A stretch of 64,000 nucleotides of DNA, from the NCBI GenBank assembly GCA_949152475.1, contig OX424557.1, positions 721,965 to 785,964 of the forward strand. The letters run 5' to 3'. Below are positions 11,414 through 23,447 of the stretch, one piece after another. The stretch's first letter is position 1. Each line of letters opens with the position of its first letter. The notes under the pieces are model-generated. The model did not search any database. It was not told the origin of the DNA and was given only the letters and a program-made list of their open reading frames with translations. The DNA is from Terebella lapidaria. Lineage: Eukaryota; Annelida; Polychaeta; Terebellida; Terebellidae. Both the position numbers and the translations under genes were made by a program.

Positions 11414-13120
11414 GATGATTTGGTCATTGCATGTGAAATAGAGTTGAATAACAAAACATTCAAACAATACATGTTTGTACAATATACATGTAGACAGGGC
11501 AAATCATTCCATAAGCATGTTGTGTCATGTGTGTTGGCTTATCAATCAACTATTGTATTCTGCCAATTTCAGTGGGATGGAACTTCATTCTTTTACCATG
11601 TACACACACTAGTAAACCAGGCTTTGGAGGGGGGAGTGGCGATTATGCATGGATATGAGCCTAGGGTCATGTTGGACATGCTAGCTTTACTGCTGTATCA
11701 CTTGTCAGGCATGACTGAGCATGGCTGGCTGAGAGGGCGGAGCCTATTGCTGTGCTGGACAGACTGGCTGATCTTGTAAGGCATGACTGAGCAAGGCTCT
11801 CTTATACTGCACTGGCTGAGAGGGCGGAGCCTAGCCTCATGCTGGACATGCAGGCTGCAGTCTGTGAATACAGTAGCATGGCTCAGTTACAGTATTGACT
11901 GCATGACTGACCAGGCTTTAAGTATCTGGCTGCATGGAGAGCCAGTATCTGCATAGGTGCAGGTGAGGGAAAAATTGTGTCCCCCCCAAAAAAAAACAAG
12001 GGCCCATGGGGCGCCGTACTCACCGAAGATGGGTACATATGGGTACATTATGACGGGCTCCAGCATGTATTAATATACCCATCATAATGTACCCATCGTG
12101 AACATGCACGCGTGACTGACAAGTTACCTATATGCATATGGCATTGTTTGGACTGCCAGATGGGTTTATCTTGGCACAAGTCTCTGCGATCTAGGCCGAG
12201 CCTTTTGTTCAAAACATTAGAAATATCCACGAAATCAACGAGTTTCAAACCAAAACACTGTCCATTTTGCCAGTGTTTACATGGCCTACGTAGCTTTTGC
12301 AATGATAACGTTTTCTGTCTTTTTCATGACGTTTTGCTTGACAACCACAGAGAGTGCCAGATGGGGTTTTCCTGCATGAGGCAATGCATTCGGAGTGCCA
12401 GAATACACAATATTTCAGTCAATGAAATGCATGGTGTTGTTAATAACTTGTTAGTACAGTATCGCTTTGTAACTGGAAAACAGCAGCCACCGTATCTCGC
12501 CTACTTATTCGGCACGCTTCAAATACTTGGAACATGTTCGTTCGGTGGATGCGTTGCTATGCAACATCGTAAACATGCACGCGACCTGAGAAACCCCCGC
12601 ATGCTATTGGCTGACTTGTAATTTGCATAATTTATGTACATACAAAGTTCTGCTGTGTCATGGTAAACCCGCAAATGCTATTGGCTAACTGCGTAATTTG
12701 CATAATTTATGTACATACAAAGTATTGATGTGTCATCCAGCACTCGGTAAATGAGACAAAAATGAACACATTCATTTGAATAATATGTCTATGATTTGGC
12801 CGCAAATTTGTGGTTGCCCGTCGGGCGACTGCTTGTATTTTCTCACTTGCCCTCACCCAATTATTACTTGCCCCGGGAGGTCGGGAGGTCTTTAGTGTGG
12901 AGCCCTGCGATTCGCCCATCTCAGAACCCATATCACACGGCTGTCACGTCTATCATATCCCCCTCCCTCCGATCTTAGATACATGTTGGCGACTGGCGTT
13001 GTGTGCGGAATTTGTCCGACTCGACAATTAAATTTGCAACTACGTCAATATGGATGCACGGAGAAGTTGGCATATCGATAGAGGGAGCAGATAGGGCCAG
13101 AACGTGCCCCAAATGGAAAC
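11414..13120. other. Unique spacer with inverted and direct repeats
   Basis: No gene is supported. GGGTACATTATGACGGG (near 12045) and CCCATCATAATGTACCC (near 12090) can pair as a hairpin. A ~120-bp imperfect duplication around CTGAGAGGGCGGAGCCTA lies at about 11690-11850. Two tandem copies of a ~75-bp sequence occur at about 12595-12740. A 169-codon open frame at 12112-12621 has no recognisable domain. Confidence 0.5.
12595..12740. promoter_or_regulatory. Duplicated octamer plus inverted CCAAT motif
   Basis: Two tandem copies each hold GCTATTGGCT (an inverted CCAAT box) followed by ATTTGCATAATTTATGTACA, which includes the POU octamer ATTTGCAT. Such pairs occur in histone H2B and other promoters, but no histone or other gene is seen nearby. 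It may simply be a repeat. Confidence 0.35.
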
Positions 13121-13133
13121 AAGGGCCGAAGAT

Positions 13134-15257
13134 AGGTTACCGGACAGTGTTTAATATTTTAGATGTTAGCCAGGTCACTGGTTGAATTCAAGGTCAAGAG
13201 AATATTCAGCATATATAACATTAAGCATATATCATGTCCACAGTTGATTGCTAAGCTGTAAATTCAATAATCAGCGAGATATTAGCAATTTTGTGCTGTG
13301 GCCTTGAAACTGAAGGGGCAAAGGTCAAATTCAAGGTCATCAAAATATTCAGTGTATATCATTTTCTATATCATGTCCACAATAGATTCCCAAGCCATAC
13401 AGTCAATAGAGGAGCAAGATATGAGCCAGTTTGTCCTTGGACCTTGAAAATGAGGTCAGAGGTCAAATTCAAGGTCCGAGAATATTCAGCATATATCATT
13501 TCCTACATGTCCACAATTGATTCCTAAGCTGTAAAATCGATAAGTGAGATATTAGACATTTTGTCCTGTGACCTTGAAAATGCGGTCAAAGGTCAAAATC
13601 AAGGTCATCAGAATATTCAGCATATATCATTTCCTATATGTCCACAATTGATTCCTAAGCTGTAGAGTCGATAATAAGTGAGATATTAGCCATTTTGTCC
13701 TGTGACCTTGAAAATGAGGTCAAAGGTCAACTTCAAGGTCATGACAATAATCTGCATATATCATTTCCTATATGTTCATAACTGATTCCTAAGCTGTAAA
13801 GTCGATAACAAGCGAGATATTAGCCATTTTGTCCTATGACCTTGAAAATGGGGTCAAAGGTCAAATTCAAGGTCATCAGAATATTCAGCATATATCATTT
13901 CCTATATGTCCACAATTGATTGCTAAGCTGTAGAGTCGATAATAAGCGAGATATCAGCCATTTTAAGCTCTGACCTTGAATTGAGGTCAGAGGTCAAATT
14001 CAAGGTCACGAGGATATTCAGCATATATCATTTCCTATATGTCCACAATTGATTCCTAGTATCTAATCTCAATATTAAGTGAGATATTAGGCATAATGTG
14101 TCCCATTATAAAGCATAGGAGAATTTAACATGGGAAAGTTAAAGATGAAAGAAATGGTATGGAAAGATTGGTATGTGAGAGCAATCTTTTTAAATAAAAA
14201 CCTCAAAACTGTCTGAACAGTTTTTGAGAAAATGGCCGCCAAAGTCAGAAATTGGCCGCTATTTTGAAAAAAATGTGAAAATAAAAAATTAGCCCAAGGG
14301 CTAAAAAAGGTTACCGGACAATATACATTTTAGATATTAGCCTTTTGTCCAGTGACCTTGAAAATAAAGTCACAGATAAATTCAAGGCCATGAAATTTTC
14401 AACAAATATATCACTTCTAGTATGTCCACAATAATTTCCTGAGCTGAAAAGTCGATAATAAGTGAGACATTAGCCATTCTGTGATGTGACCTTGAAAATG
14501 AGGTCAAAGTTCAAGTTCAAGTTCAAGGTCATGAAAATATTCAGTATATATCATTCCTCTATATTCGCAATTGATTCCTATGCTGTAAATGTAAGTATCA
14601 ATCTATTACCACCAATACAATCAGATTTTGATGATGCCAATAAGAAACGTAAAATACTACATTTTGCAATAGAAACAAACAAAGCCCGAGATATTAGGCG
14701 TAATGTGTCCCATTATAAAGCATAGGAAAATTTAACATGGGAAAGTCACATCTGGGCCGAGTTTGGGCCCAAAATGGCCCACTTCGAGTGATTCAAGCGC
14801 AACGAAATTTATACATGTCACAGAAGTACATATGAGGAGTGTAATGCATCAATAAGAAAAAAATTAGGCCAAGGGCCAAAGATAGGTTACCGGACAATGT
14901 TTAATATTTTAGGTATTAGCCAGGTCACTGGTTGAATTCAAGGTCAAGAGAATATTCAGCATATATAACATTAAGCATATATCATGTCCACAGTTGATTG
15001 CTAAGCTGTAAGTTCAATAATCAGAGAGATATTAGCAATTTTATGCTGTAGCCTTGAAAATGAAGGGGCAAAGGTCAAATTCAAGGTCATCAAAATATTC
15101 AGTGTATATCATTTTCTATATCATGTATATCATGTCCACAATTGATTCCCAAGCCATACAGTCAATAGAGGAGCAAGATATGAGCCAGTTTGTCCTTGGA
15201 CCTTGGAAATGAGGTCAGAGGTCAAATTCAAGGTCACGAGAATATTCAGCATATATC
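13134..15257. repeat. Family B array, 134-bp units with three 5' ends
   Basis: GACCTTGAAAAT recurs at 134-bp spacing (for example 13571, 13705, 13839, 13973). AGGTTACCGGACA 5' ends occur at 13134, 14308 and about 14884, the last two preceded by hairpin-like TTAGCCCAAGGGCTAA or TTAGGCCAAGGGCCAA. Units contain nuclear-receptor-like AGGTCAAAGGTCA and TCAAGGTCA. There is no coding capacity. The array is broken at 15258 by an insertion and resumes at 18858. Confidence 0.85.
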
Positions 15258-15467
15258 CGCAGTCCGCCATTTATGGATGACCAATCAAAAAACAAAACTC
15301 CACAGAAAATTTCCTTTTTGTGTATAAATACTGTTATAAATATTGTGTATTTGACTATTATCGGGAGGTAAGGGTAACGACAACCACAACATACGCTCGA
15401 GCACGCCCATTTCTCTGACTATTTGACACCACGCTTAGAATCTGGTGTAGGTGAGCGATAATAGGAG

Positions 15468-18400
15468 AACTAGACGTCAAGGCCTGAAGATGCCTTGGGG
15501 CATTTCGTGTGAGTTCTATTCCTACCTAACATATACCTAAGAGACCGCGTCTAGAACCATAATGACTCTGAATCTGTCCGTGGTCAAAGTTTAAGTGACA
15601 TACCCCGTCCTTAGATATGGCAAACAGGAAGTGCTGAGTCGGCAAAAAAAAATTCGACACCAGAAGTCGTCTCGACGCAAGATACCCTCTAGACTAGTTA
15701 GTCTAGTGCCAGGAGGCCGGAGTTGAGCTCCGTTTCGCTCTACGACGCACCATTTCCGAGATACGGCCAAACAGGAAGTGCCGAGTTGGCGAAAAAAAAA
15801 ATCGGCACCAGGGGTCGTCTTGACCGAAGATACACACTAGACTAGTTTGTCTAGTGCCAGAAGGCCGAAATTGAGCTTCGTTTCGCTCTATGACGCACCG
15901 TTTCCGAGATACGGCCAAACAGGAAGTGCCGAGTCGGCGAAAAAAAAATTCGACACCAGGGGCCGTCTCGACCGAAGATACACACTAGACTAGTTTGTCT
16001 AGTGCCAGGAGGCCGAAATTGAGCTCCGTTTCGCTCTACGACATACCGTTTCCGAGATACGGCCAAACAAGAAGTGCCGAGTCGGCGAAAAAAAAAATCG
16101 ACACCAGGGGTCGTTTCGACCCAAGATACCCCCTAGACTAGTTTGTCTAGTGCCAGCAGGCCGAAATTGAGCTCCGTTTCTCTCTACGACGCACCGTTTC
16201 CGAGATACGGCCAAACAGGAAGTGCCGAGTCGGCGAAAAAGATTCGACACCAGGGGTCGTCTCAACCCCAGATACACACTAGACTAGTTTGTCTAGTGCC
16301 AAAAGGCCGAAATTGAGCTCCGTTTCACTCTAAGACGCACCGTTTCCGAGATACGGCCAAACAGGAAGAGCCGAGTCGGCGAAAAAAAAAATCGACACCA
16401 GGGGTCGTTTCGACCGAAGATACACACTAGACTAGATTGTCTAGTGCCAGGAGGCCGAAATTGAGCTCCGTTTCGCTCTACGACGCACCGTTTCCGAGAT
16501 ACGGCCAAACAGGAAGTGCCGAGTCGGCGAAAAAAAAATTCGACACCAGGGGTCGTCTCGACCCAAGATACCCCCTAGACTAGTTTGTCTAGTGCCAGAA
16601 GGCCGAAATTGAGCTCCGTTTCACTCTACGACGCACCGTTTCCGAGATACGGCCAAACAGGAAGTGCAGAGTCGGCGAAAAAAAAAATCGACACCAGGGG
16701 TCGTTTCGACCCAAGATACCCCCTAGACTAGTTTGTCTAGTGCCAGAAGGCCGAAATTGAGCTCCGTTTCGCTCTACGAAGTACCGTTTCCGAGATACGG
16801 CCAAACAGGAAGTGCCGAGTCGGCGAAAAAAAAATCGACACCAGGGGTCGTCTCGACCCCAGATACACACTAGACTAGTTTGTCTAGTGCCAAAAGGCCG
16901 AAATTGAGCTTCGTTTCACTCTACGACGCACCGTTTCCGAGATACGGCCAAACAGGAAGTGCCGAGTCGGCGAAAAAAAAATTTGACACCAGGGGTCGTC
17001 TCGACCGAAGATACACACTAGACTAGTTTGTCTAGTGCCAGAAGGCCGAAATTGAGCTCCGTTTCGCTCTACGACGCACCGTTTCCGAGATACGGCCAAA
17101 CAGGAAGTGCCGAGTCGGCGAAAAAAAAAATCGACACCAGGGGTCGTTTCGACCCAAGATACCCCCTAAACTAGTTTGTCTAGTGCTACAAGGCCGAAAT
17201 TGAGCTCCGTTTCGCTCTACAACGTACCGTTTCCGAGATACGGCCAAACAGGAAGTGCCGAGTCGGCGAAAAAAAAAATCGACACCAGGGGTCGTTTCGA
17301 CCCAAGATACCCCCTAGACTAGTTTGTTTAGTGCCAGGAGGCCGAAATTGAGCTCCGTTTCGCTCTACGACACACCGTTTCCGAGATACGGCCAAACAGG
17401 AAGTGCCGAGTCGGCGAAAAAAAAAATCGACACCAGGGGTCGTTTCAACCCAAGATACCCCCTAGACTAGTTTGTCTAGTGCCAGAAGGCCGAAATTGAG
17501 CTCCGTTTCGCTCTACGACGCACCGTTTCCGAGATACGGCCAAACAGGAAGTGCCGAGTCGGCGAAAAAAAAAATCGACACCAGAGGTCGTTTCGACCCA
17601 AGATACACACTAGACTAGTTTGTCTAGTGCCAGGAGGCCGAAATTGAGCTCCGTTTCGCTCTACGACATACCGTTTCCGATATACGGCCAAACAGGAAGT
17701 GCCGAGTCGGCGAAAAAAAAATTCGACACCAGGGGTCGTCTCGACCGAAGATACACACTAGACTAGTTTGTCTAGTGCCAAGAGGCCGAAATTGAGCTCC
17801 GTTTCGCTCTACGACGCACCGTTTCCGAGATACGGCCAAACAGGAAGTGCCGAGTCGGCGAAAAAAAAAATCGACACCAGGGGTCGTTTCGACCCAAGAT
17901 ACACACTAGACTAGTTTGTCTAGTGCCAAAAGGCCGAAATTGAGCTCTGTTTCGCTCTACGATGCACCGTTTCCGAGATACGGCCAAACAGGAAGTGCCG
18001 AGTCGGCGAAAAAAAAATTTGACACCAGGGGACGTCTCGACCGAAGATACACACTAGACTAGTTTGTCTAGTGCCAGGAGGCCGAAATTGAGCTCCGTTT
18101 CGCTCTACGACATACTGTTTCCGAGATACGGCCAAACAGGAAGTGCCGAGTCGGCGAAAAAAAAAATCGACACCAGGGGTCGTTTTGACCCAAGATACAC
18201 ACAAGACTAGTTTGTCTAGTGCCAGGAGGCCGAAATTGAGCTCCGTTTCGCTCTACGACATACCGTTTCCGAGATACGGCCAAACAGGAAGTGCCGAGTC
18301 GGCGAAAAAAAAAATCGACACCAGGGGTCGTTTCGACCCAAGATACCCCCTAGACTAGTTTGTCTAGTGCCAGGAGGCCGAAATTGAGCTCCGTTTCGCT

Positions 18401-18835
18401 CTACGACACACCGTTTCCGAGATATGCAAGAAAGCCTCAAGGGTGAATCAGCAAAAATTCTTCCGAGCTCTAGGTCAAAGGTCGTTCGACGGAGTGATCC
18501 CAAAATCAATAGGGTTCTTCCTTGGTGGTATATGAACTCCCATGCAGAGAATACTTGCCATTGCATGAATACTTTTTGAGTTATCGATCGGAAACCAAGT
18601 CTCAAAATCAACCTTGATTTCATCCTCACGGACCTCACGGACCCCGGAGCCGCCTCCAAAACAATAGGGGTCTTCTATGTAATATTTCTGACCAGTGGTG
18701 TAAATTTGGACAAGATCCGTTCAGGCGTTCCCGAGTTATTGATCGGAAACAAAAACGACGGAAAGTAAAAAAAAAAGAGAAAAAGAAAACAAAAAAAAAA
18801 AAAACATAAGGGCATTTCGGGCCGAAATGCCCTAA
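15468..18835 (+). mobile_element. Second family A tandem-core element
   Basis: The 5' end is AACTAGACGTCAAGGCCT with GGGGCATTTCG at 15497-15507. The 3' end is the hairpin at 18809-18833, whose arms are AGGGCATTTCGG and CCGAAATGCCCT. Between them lie about 18 core units of ~148 bp and the 3' block with GCCTCAAGGGTGA and AGGTCAAAGGTCG. Compared with the copy at 7313, the hairpin sequence has changed at both ends in the same way. Confidence 0.75.
15690..18420. repeat. Family A core array, ~148-bp units (about 18)
   Basis: GAGCTCCGTTTC recurs at 146-148 bp. Units carry the palindrome CACTAGAC-TAGTTT-GTCTAGTG and GTGCCGAGTCGGCG. Overlapping ~71-residue minus-strand frames repeat because the sequence repeats, not because they are genes. 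Confidence 0.9.
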
Positions 18836-18857
18836 TAAATCATTACCTTACCTTACC

Positions 18858-19735
18858 TATATCATTTCCTATATGTCCACAATTGATTCTTAAGCTGTAA
18901 AATCGATAATAAGTGAGATATTAGCCATTTTGTCCTGTGACCTTGAAAATGAGATCAAAGGTCAAATTCAAGGTCATGACAATAATCTGCATATATCATT
19001 TCCTATATGTTCATAATTGATTGCTAAGCTGTAAAGTCGATAACAAGCAAGATATTAGCTATTTTGTCCTGTGACCTTGAAAATGAGGTCAAAGGTCAAA
19101 TTCAAGATCATCAGAATATTCAGCATATATCATTTCCTATATGTCCACAATTGATTCCTAAGCTGTAGAGTCGATAATAAGCGAGATATAAGCCATTTTG
19201 TGCTCTGACCTTGAAACTGAGGTCAGAGGTCAAATTCAAGGTCACGAGAATATTCAGCATATATTATTTCCTATATGTCCACAATTGATTCCTAAGCTGT
19301 AGAGTCGATAATAAGCGAGATATAAGCCATTTTGTGCTCTGACCTTGAAACTGAGATCAGAGGTCAAATTTAAGGTCACAAGAATATTCAGCATATATCA
19401 TTTCCTATATGTCCACAATTGATTCCTAGTCTCTAATATCAATATCAAGTGAGATATTAGGCATAATGTGTCCCATTATAAAGCATAGGAGAATTTAACA
19501 TGGGAAAGTCCTATTTGGGCCGAGTTTGGGCCAAAATGGCCCAATTCGAGCGATTCAAGCGCAAAGAAATTTATAGACATCATAGAAGTACATATGAGGA
19601 GTCTTATGTATCAAAAACAAAAAAAGTTACTGAACAGATTTTGAGAAAATGGCCGCCAAAGTCCAAAATCAGGCATTTTTCGTCGAAAACGGCCGCCATT
19701 TTGAAAAAAATGCGAAAATCAAAAAACTAAAAAAA
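18858..19735. repeat. Family B array, continuation
   Basis: GACCTTGAAA recurs at 18940, 19074, 19208 and 19342 (134-bp steps). From about 19440 the sequence changes to the CATAATGTGTCCCATTATAA segment that also follows the array at 14090 and 14700, then to a GGCCGAGTTTGGGCC segment. A perfect direct repeat AGGTCAAAGGTCA lies at 19086-19098. Confidence 0.85.
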
Positions 19736-20127
19736 TTAGCCCAAAGGCTAAGAAAGGTTACCGGACAATTTTGGTTTGGCCATGGCAGCATTGGCAGGTA
19801 ACAGACCTTGAGATTTACCAATCAAGGTTCGCAGTGTAAACATATGACCTTGAGATTTACCAATCAAGGTCATCCGTGTGAACTTCGATGTCACCATTAC
19901 ATGTATGTGTGTGGCATTTGATATTCTATTTGTTCATAATACAAAGATATATCTGGGTGGAATCGTTTAGGCCGCTCAGGTCAATTTACACATTCCTAGT
20001 CAGACATTTGGCACTCAAGGTCATCTAATGTCAAGTTCAAGGTCATCATTAGTTGTGCCATATATGTTTTCCTATATGTTCATAATGCAAACATGAGCTC
20101 TATCTGCAAGCATTTCATCTATAGAAG

Positions 20128-20374
20128 TGTAGCCGGGTATTCATTTATGGGTTGGAGCTAAAGTTATTCCTAATAGTTATTATTTGTTGTAGTATGGTAA
20201 TTCCACTAATGACGTCACTTCCACTGTAAGAAAATAATATAAAAGGCTTTGGCGCCAAGTCCAATTGCCACTTGCCAGTCTGACATTCATCATCGCACTT
20301 GTATTATACAACACTGTGAATAAACTGCACTGATTCTACCTGTGTGTCCTGGAGTCTACTTCCAAACGGCGACA
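20128..20374 (+). repeat. 5' LTR of the non-autonomous element
   Basis: It contains a perfect CRE/ATF palindrome TGACGTCA (in AATGACGTCACTTCC), a TATA-like AATATAAAAGG about 25 bp downstream, and an AATAAA signal (GTGAATAAACTGC). These fit a promoter followed by a polyadenylation signal within one LTR. Confidence 0.9.
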
Positions 20375-22252
20375 AATGGCGCAGTCGGCAGGATCATTGA
20401 ATATTTCGCCGTGAGCCAACCTTCCAAGATCGGGGATGGTCAGCAAGCAGGGCACACAGGTAGCGAATTTCTACACTTGTTTACTTCATTTCTACACGAT
20501 CATCGCCTTCGGCTGGCAAGTGGACCGACGTTGATCAGCAGCCCGTTTCAACTCAACTTTCTCGCGTATTGATTTTCTACGGCCGAGCGACCCAGTGTGT
20601 GAGGTGATTGGAAGTCTCCGGTATTTTCTACGCTGCGCTCCGTCTCCGTGTGCCGTATCCACTGGACTGTTCCTGTAAGTTTTCTCCTGGACTGTTGTCT
20701 ACGCTCGTATCGTCATGCTGATGGGTAGAATTCCCGCGGATCGCACAATGGGTGAGATTCCCGCGACCACGCTGTGATGGGTAGATTCCCGCATGCGACC
20801 CGGTTTGCCATGGACACGCCATCTTTCTCCGTCTTCGGTGGACCTGTCGTTCCTAGATCTTCATGGAGCGCGCACATGGTTTCTCTGAATGACACTTTAT
20901 CGGGACATTTTATTATTATTCGTTTCCAAAATACCTTTGTAACTGTTGAAACGCTGATTAATTTATTTATTGTCATATTTCACTGCCAAATATTCTTGGT
21001 TCAGTTCTACCAAGTTTGAATACATATTATGTGTACGGGTTTTGCTGCTGATCAACTGGTCTTTGTGATATTTTGTAATATATCCATCTGTTTGTATGGT
21101 CATCATTTGTATATAGTATCATTTGTTTGAAAATTTGTAAATACTGTTGTATGTAAGTTGGCTATGAAAGTATCATCAGGGTTTTTAGATGTTTCACGTG
21201 CACTGTACAGTTATGATAACTCCAGGTTCCACATTAATAATGATAATGTAACCAGTTTCCCTAGGGAGTTAGTAAAAATATTGTAACTACAGTAATTAAC
21301 TTGTTTAATAGATTATCCAATAATGGCGTATTTATTTACTGTGAATGAAGTTTGGTAATATATTTGAATATATTCAATTAATATTGTCATTGCAGTTCAT
21401 GGTTTGCTTTATGATAACTTTTTGGTGTGTTGGAAAAGCATGACTAGCTGTTGTCTAGCAGGACCTGGTGTTTGATTTATGACATCGTCAGGTTGTCATT
21501 TCATGGTGTGTGGTTCAGGTTAGTAATTTATTTTACCAGATATATATAATTCTATTTTTCTGGTTACGCATAAGTGTGTTCTTTCTCTACACTTATCTGA
21601 TTTGTTTAGTTATAGTGTATTGTATACTTTTGTAGTGATTAATCGCGGTAATATCTCTACAAGGTACACCTAACACTTGGTCGAGGCATGACTAGCTACG
21701 TCTAGCAGGGAGTTCGTTATTTGTCAGTGTGTATTTTCGTGGCAGAACTAAAATATCTGATAGTGTGTGTTAATTGCATTCAGTGCTCTAATGGTTTTTG
21801 ATAATTACCTTACTTCGTGTGTAATAGTTTGTTCACCCGTGTTATAGTTTAGTATCGATAATACTCTCATGTTTGAACTTAGCTCAATGTCTGTGTCGTT
21901 GCGAAGCGCCTCTTTATACTGGTATCCTGTTGTTACAAGTTTATTTTTTGGTGGAGTTCATTCTCCTCGGATCTATTTTGAAGCCATTATTTATTGAACA
22001 ACTGTGGTAGTTGACCCTGGTGTAGTATTTTGTATACTCCTGGTCTTCTTTAGTATTGGTGTTATTTCCAATATTTATTTGCATATCACTATGCTTACTT
22101 TATATCTACCAATTGTACATGTATTGCTTATTGGTTTCACTTGTAATATTTCACAGGATCAGTATTTCGGATGTTGTTCTGAGTTCTGCATTAGTCTTTT
22201 TTTCTGTATATTTCATAATGTCGAGGACGACATTTGTTTTTGTGGGGAAGTA

Positions 22253-22499
22253 TGTAGCCGGGTATTCATTTATGGGTTGGAGCTAAAGTTATTCCTAATA
22301 GTTATTATTTGTTGTAGTATGGTAATTCCACTAATGACGTCACTTCCACTGTAAGAAAATAATATAAAAGGCTTTGGCGCCAAGTCCAATTGCCACTTGC
22401 CAGTCTGACATTCATCATCGCACTTGTATTATACAACACTGTGAATAAACTGCACTGATTCTACCTGTGTGTCCTGGAGTCTACTTCCAAACGGCGACA
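22253..22499 (+). repeat. 3' LTR of the non-autonomous element
   Basis: It has the same length and sequence as the LTR at 20128-20374, and is followed by the GAAG target duplication and the resumed family C sequence. Confidence 0.9.
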
Positions 22500-23447
22500 G
22501 AAGCAAATCTGAGCATTTTTTGACCTCGAAATGGCTGTTTTGACCTTTCAAGGTCATCGAAGGTCAAATTCAAGGTCACCACACATGTCGCCATATATGA
22601 CTTCCCATTTGGAAGTGCCAATTTCTAAGCTCTATCTTCAAGCGTTTTATGAGTACAGTCCTGACAGCTCCCATAATGAAGCAAAAAAGTGCCAAAATTT
22701 TGTCAAAGGGTGAAAATTTTTTTTTGCCTAGAAATGGCCCAAAATGGATAGTAATGCAATTTGGGACAAAACAAATTTTTTTCGCCGACTCGTCAAAAAT
22801 TCAAAATGGACGCCACATGGAGATCGGTGATTCAAGGGCAACAAAACTTATACACGTCACAGAGGTATATAAGAGGAATCTTTTTAAACAAAAATCTCAA
22901 AACTTATCAGACAGTTTTTGAGAAAATACAGACCAGGTGCAAATTTGGGCATTTTTTGACCTCAAAATGCCTGTTTTGACCTTTCAAGGTCATCCAAGGT
23001 CAAATTCAAGGTCACCACACGAGTCGCCATATATGACTTCCCATTTGAAAGTGCCAATTTCTAAGCTCTATCTTCAAGCATTCTATGAGTACAGTCCGGA
23101 CAGCTCCCATTATGAAGGAAAAAAGTGCCGAAAATTTTCCAAGTCCAAAATTTTTTTCAAAGGGTGAAAATTTTTTTTTGCCCTAGAAATGGCCCAAAAT
23201 GAATAGTAATGCGATTTGGGGCGAAAAAAATTTTTTTCGCCGACCCGCCAAAAATTCAAAATGGCCGCCACACGCAAACCGGCGAATTTAGGGCAACCAA
23301 ACTTATACATATCACAGAGGTATATGAGGGGAACTGATCTGACAGTTTTTGAGAAAATGGCCGTCAAAGTCCAAAATTGAGCGTTTTTCGACAGAAACGG
23401 CCGCCATTTTGGAAAAAAATGCGAAAATAAAAAAACAAAAAAATACC

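Larger units (their letters stand above)
15258..18857. mobile_element. Insertion block with TATATC duplication, carrying family A
   Basis: The family B unit reads CAGCATATATC up to 15257 and resumes at TATATCATTTCC (18858). TATATC is therefore duplicated (15252-15257 and 18858-18863) around a 3.6-kb insert. The insert starts CGCAGTCCGCC, has about 210 bp of unique sequence, then the family A element, and ends in ATTACCTTACCTTACC. No inverted termini are seen. It may be one element, or a family A element inside a smaller one. Confidence 0.7.
20128..22499 (+). mobile_element. Non-autonomous LTR retrotransposon
   Basis: Two 247-bp LTRs with no difference I could find (20128-20374 and 22253-22499) begin TG and end CA and enclose 1.88 kb. 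GAAG is duplicated (20124-20127 and 22500-22503). A primer-binding-like TGGCGCAGTCGGCAGGATCA begins at 20377, and a purine tract GTGGGGAAG precedes the 3' LTR. The interior has no frame longer than about 116 codons and none resembles gag or pol, so it must be mobilised in trans. LTR identity implies recent insertion. Confidence 0.9.

Noticed and set aside
11405-11779. 124-codon open frame beginning at the transposon right edge
   Set aside because: It spans the element boundary and a duplicated GGGCGGAGCC repeat, so coding is unlikely.
12112-12621. 169-codon open frame
   Set aside because: No recognisable domain, unusual composition rich in Cys and His, and it overlaps an inverted repeat. A real small gene cannot be excluded but is not supported.
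15703-18659. A series of overlapping ~71-residue minus-strand frames with near-identical sequence
   Set aside because: They are one tandem unit of ~148 bp read repeatedly; the unit is not a multiple of three and each frame stops in the next unit.
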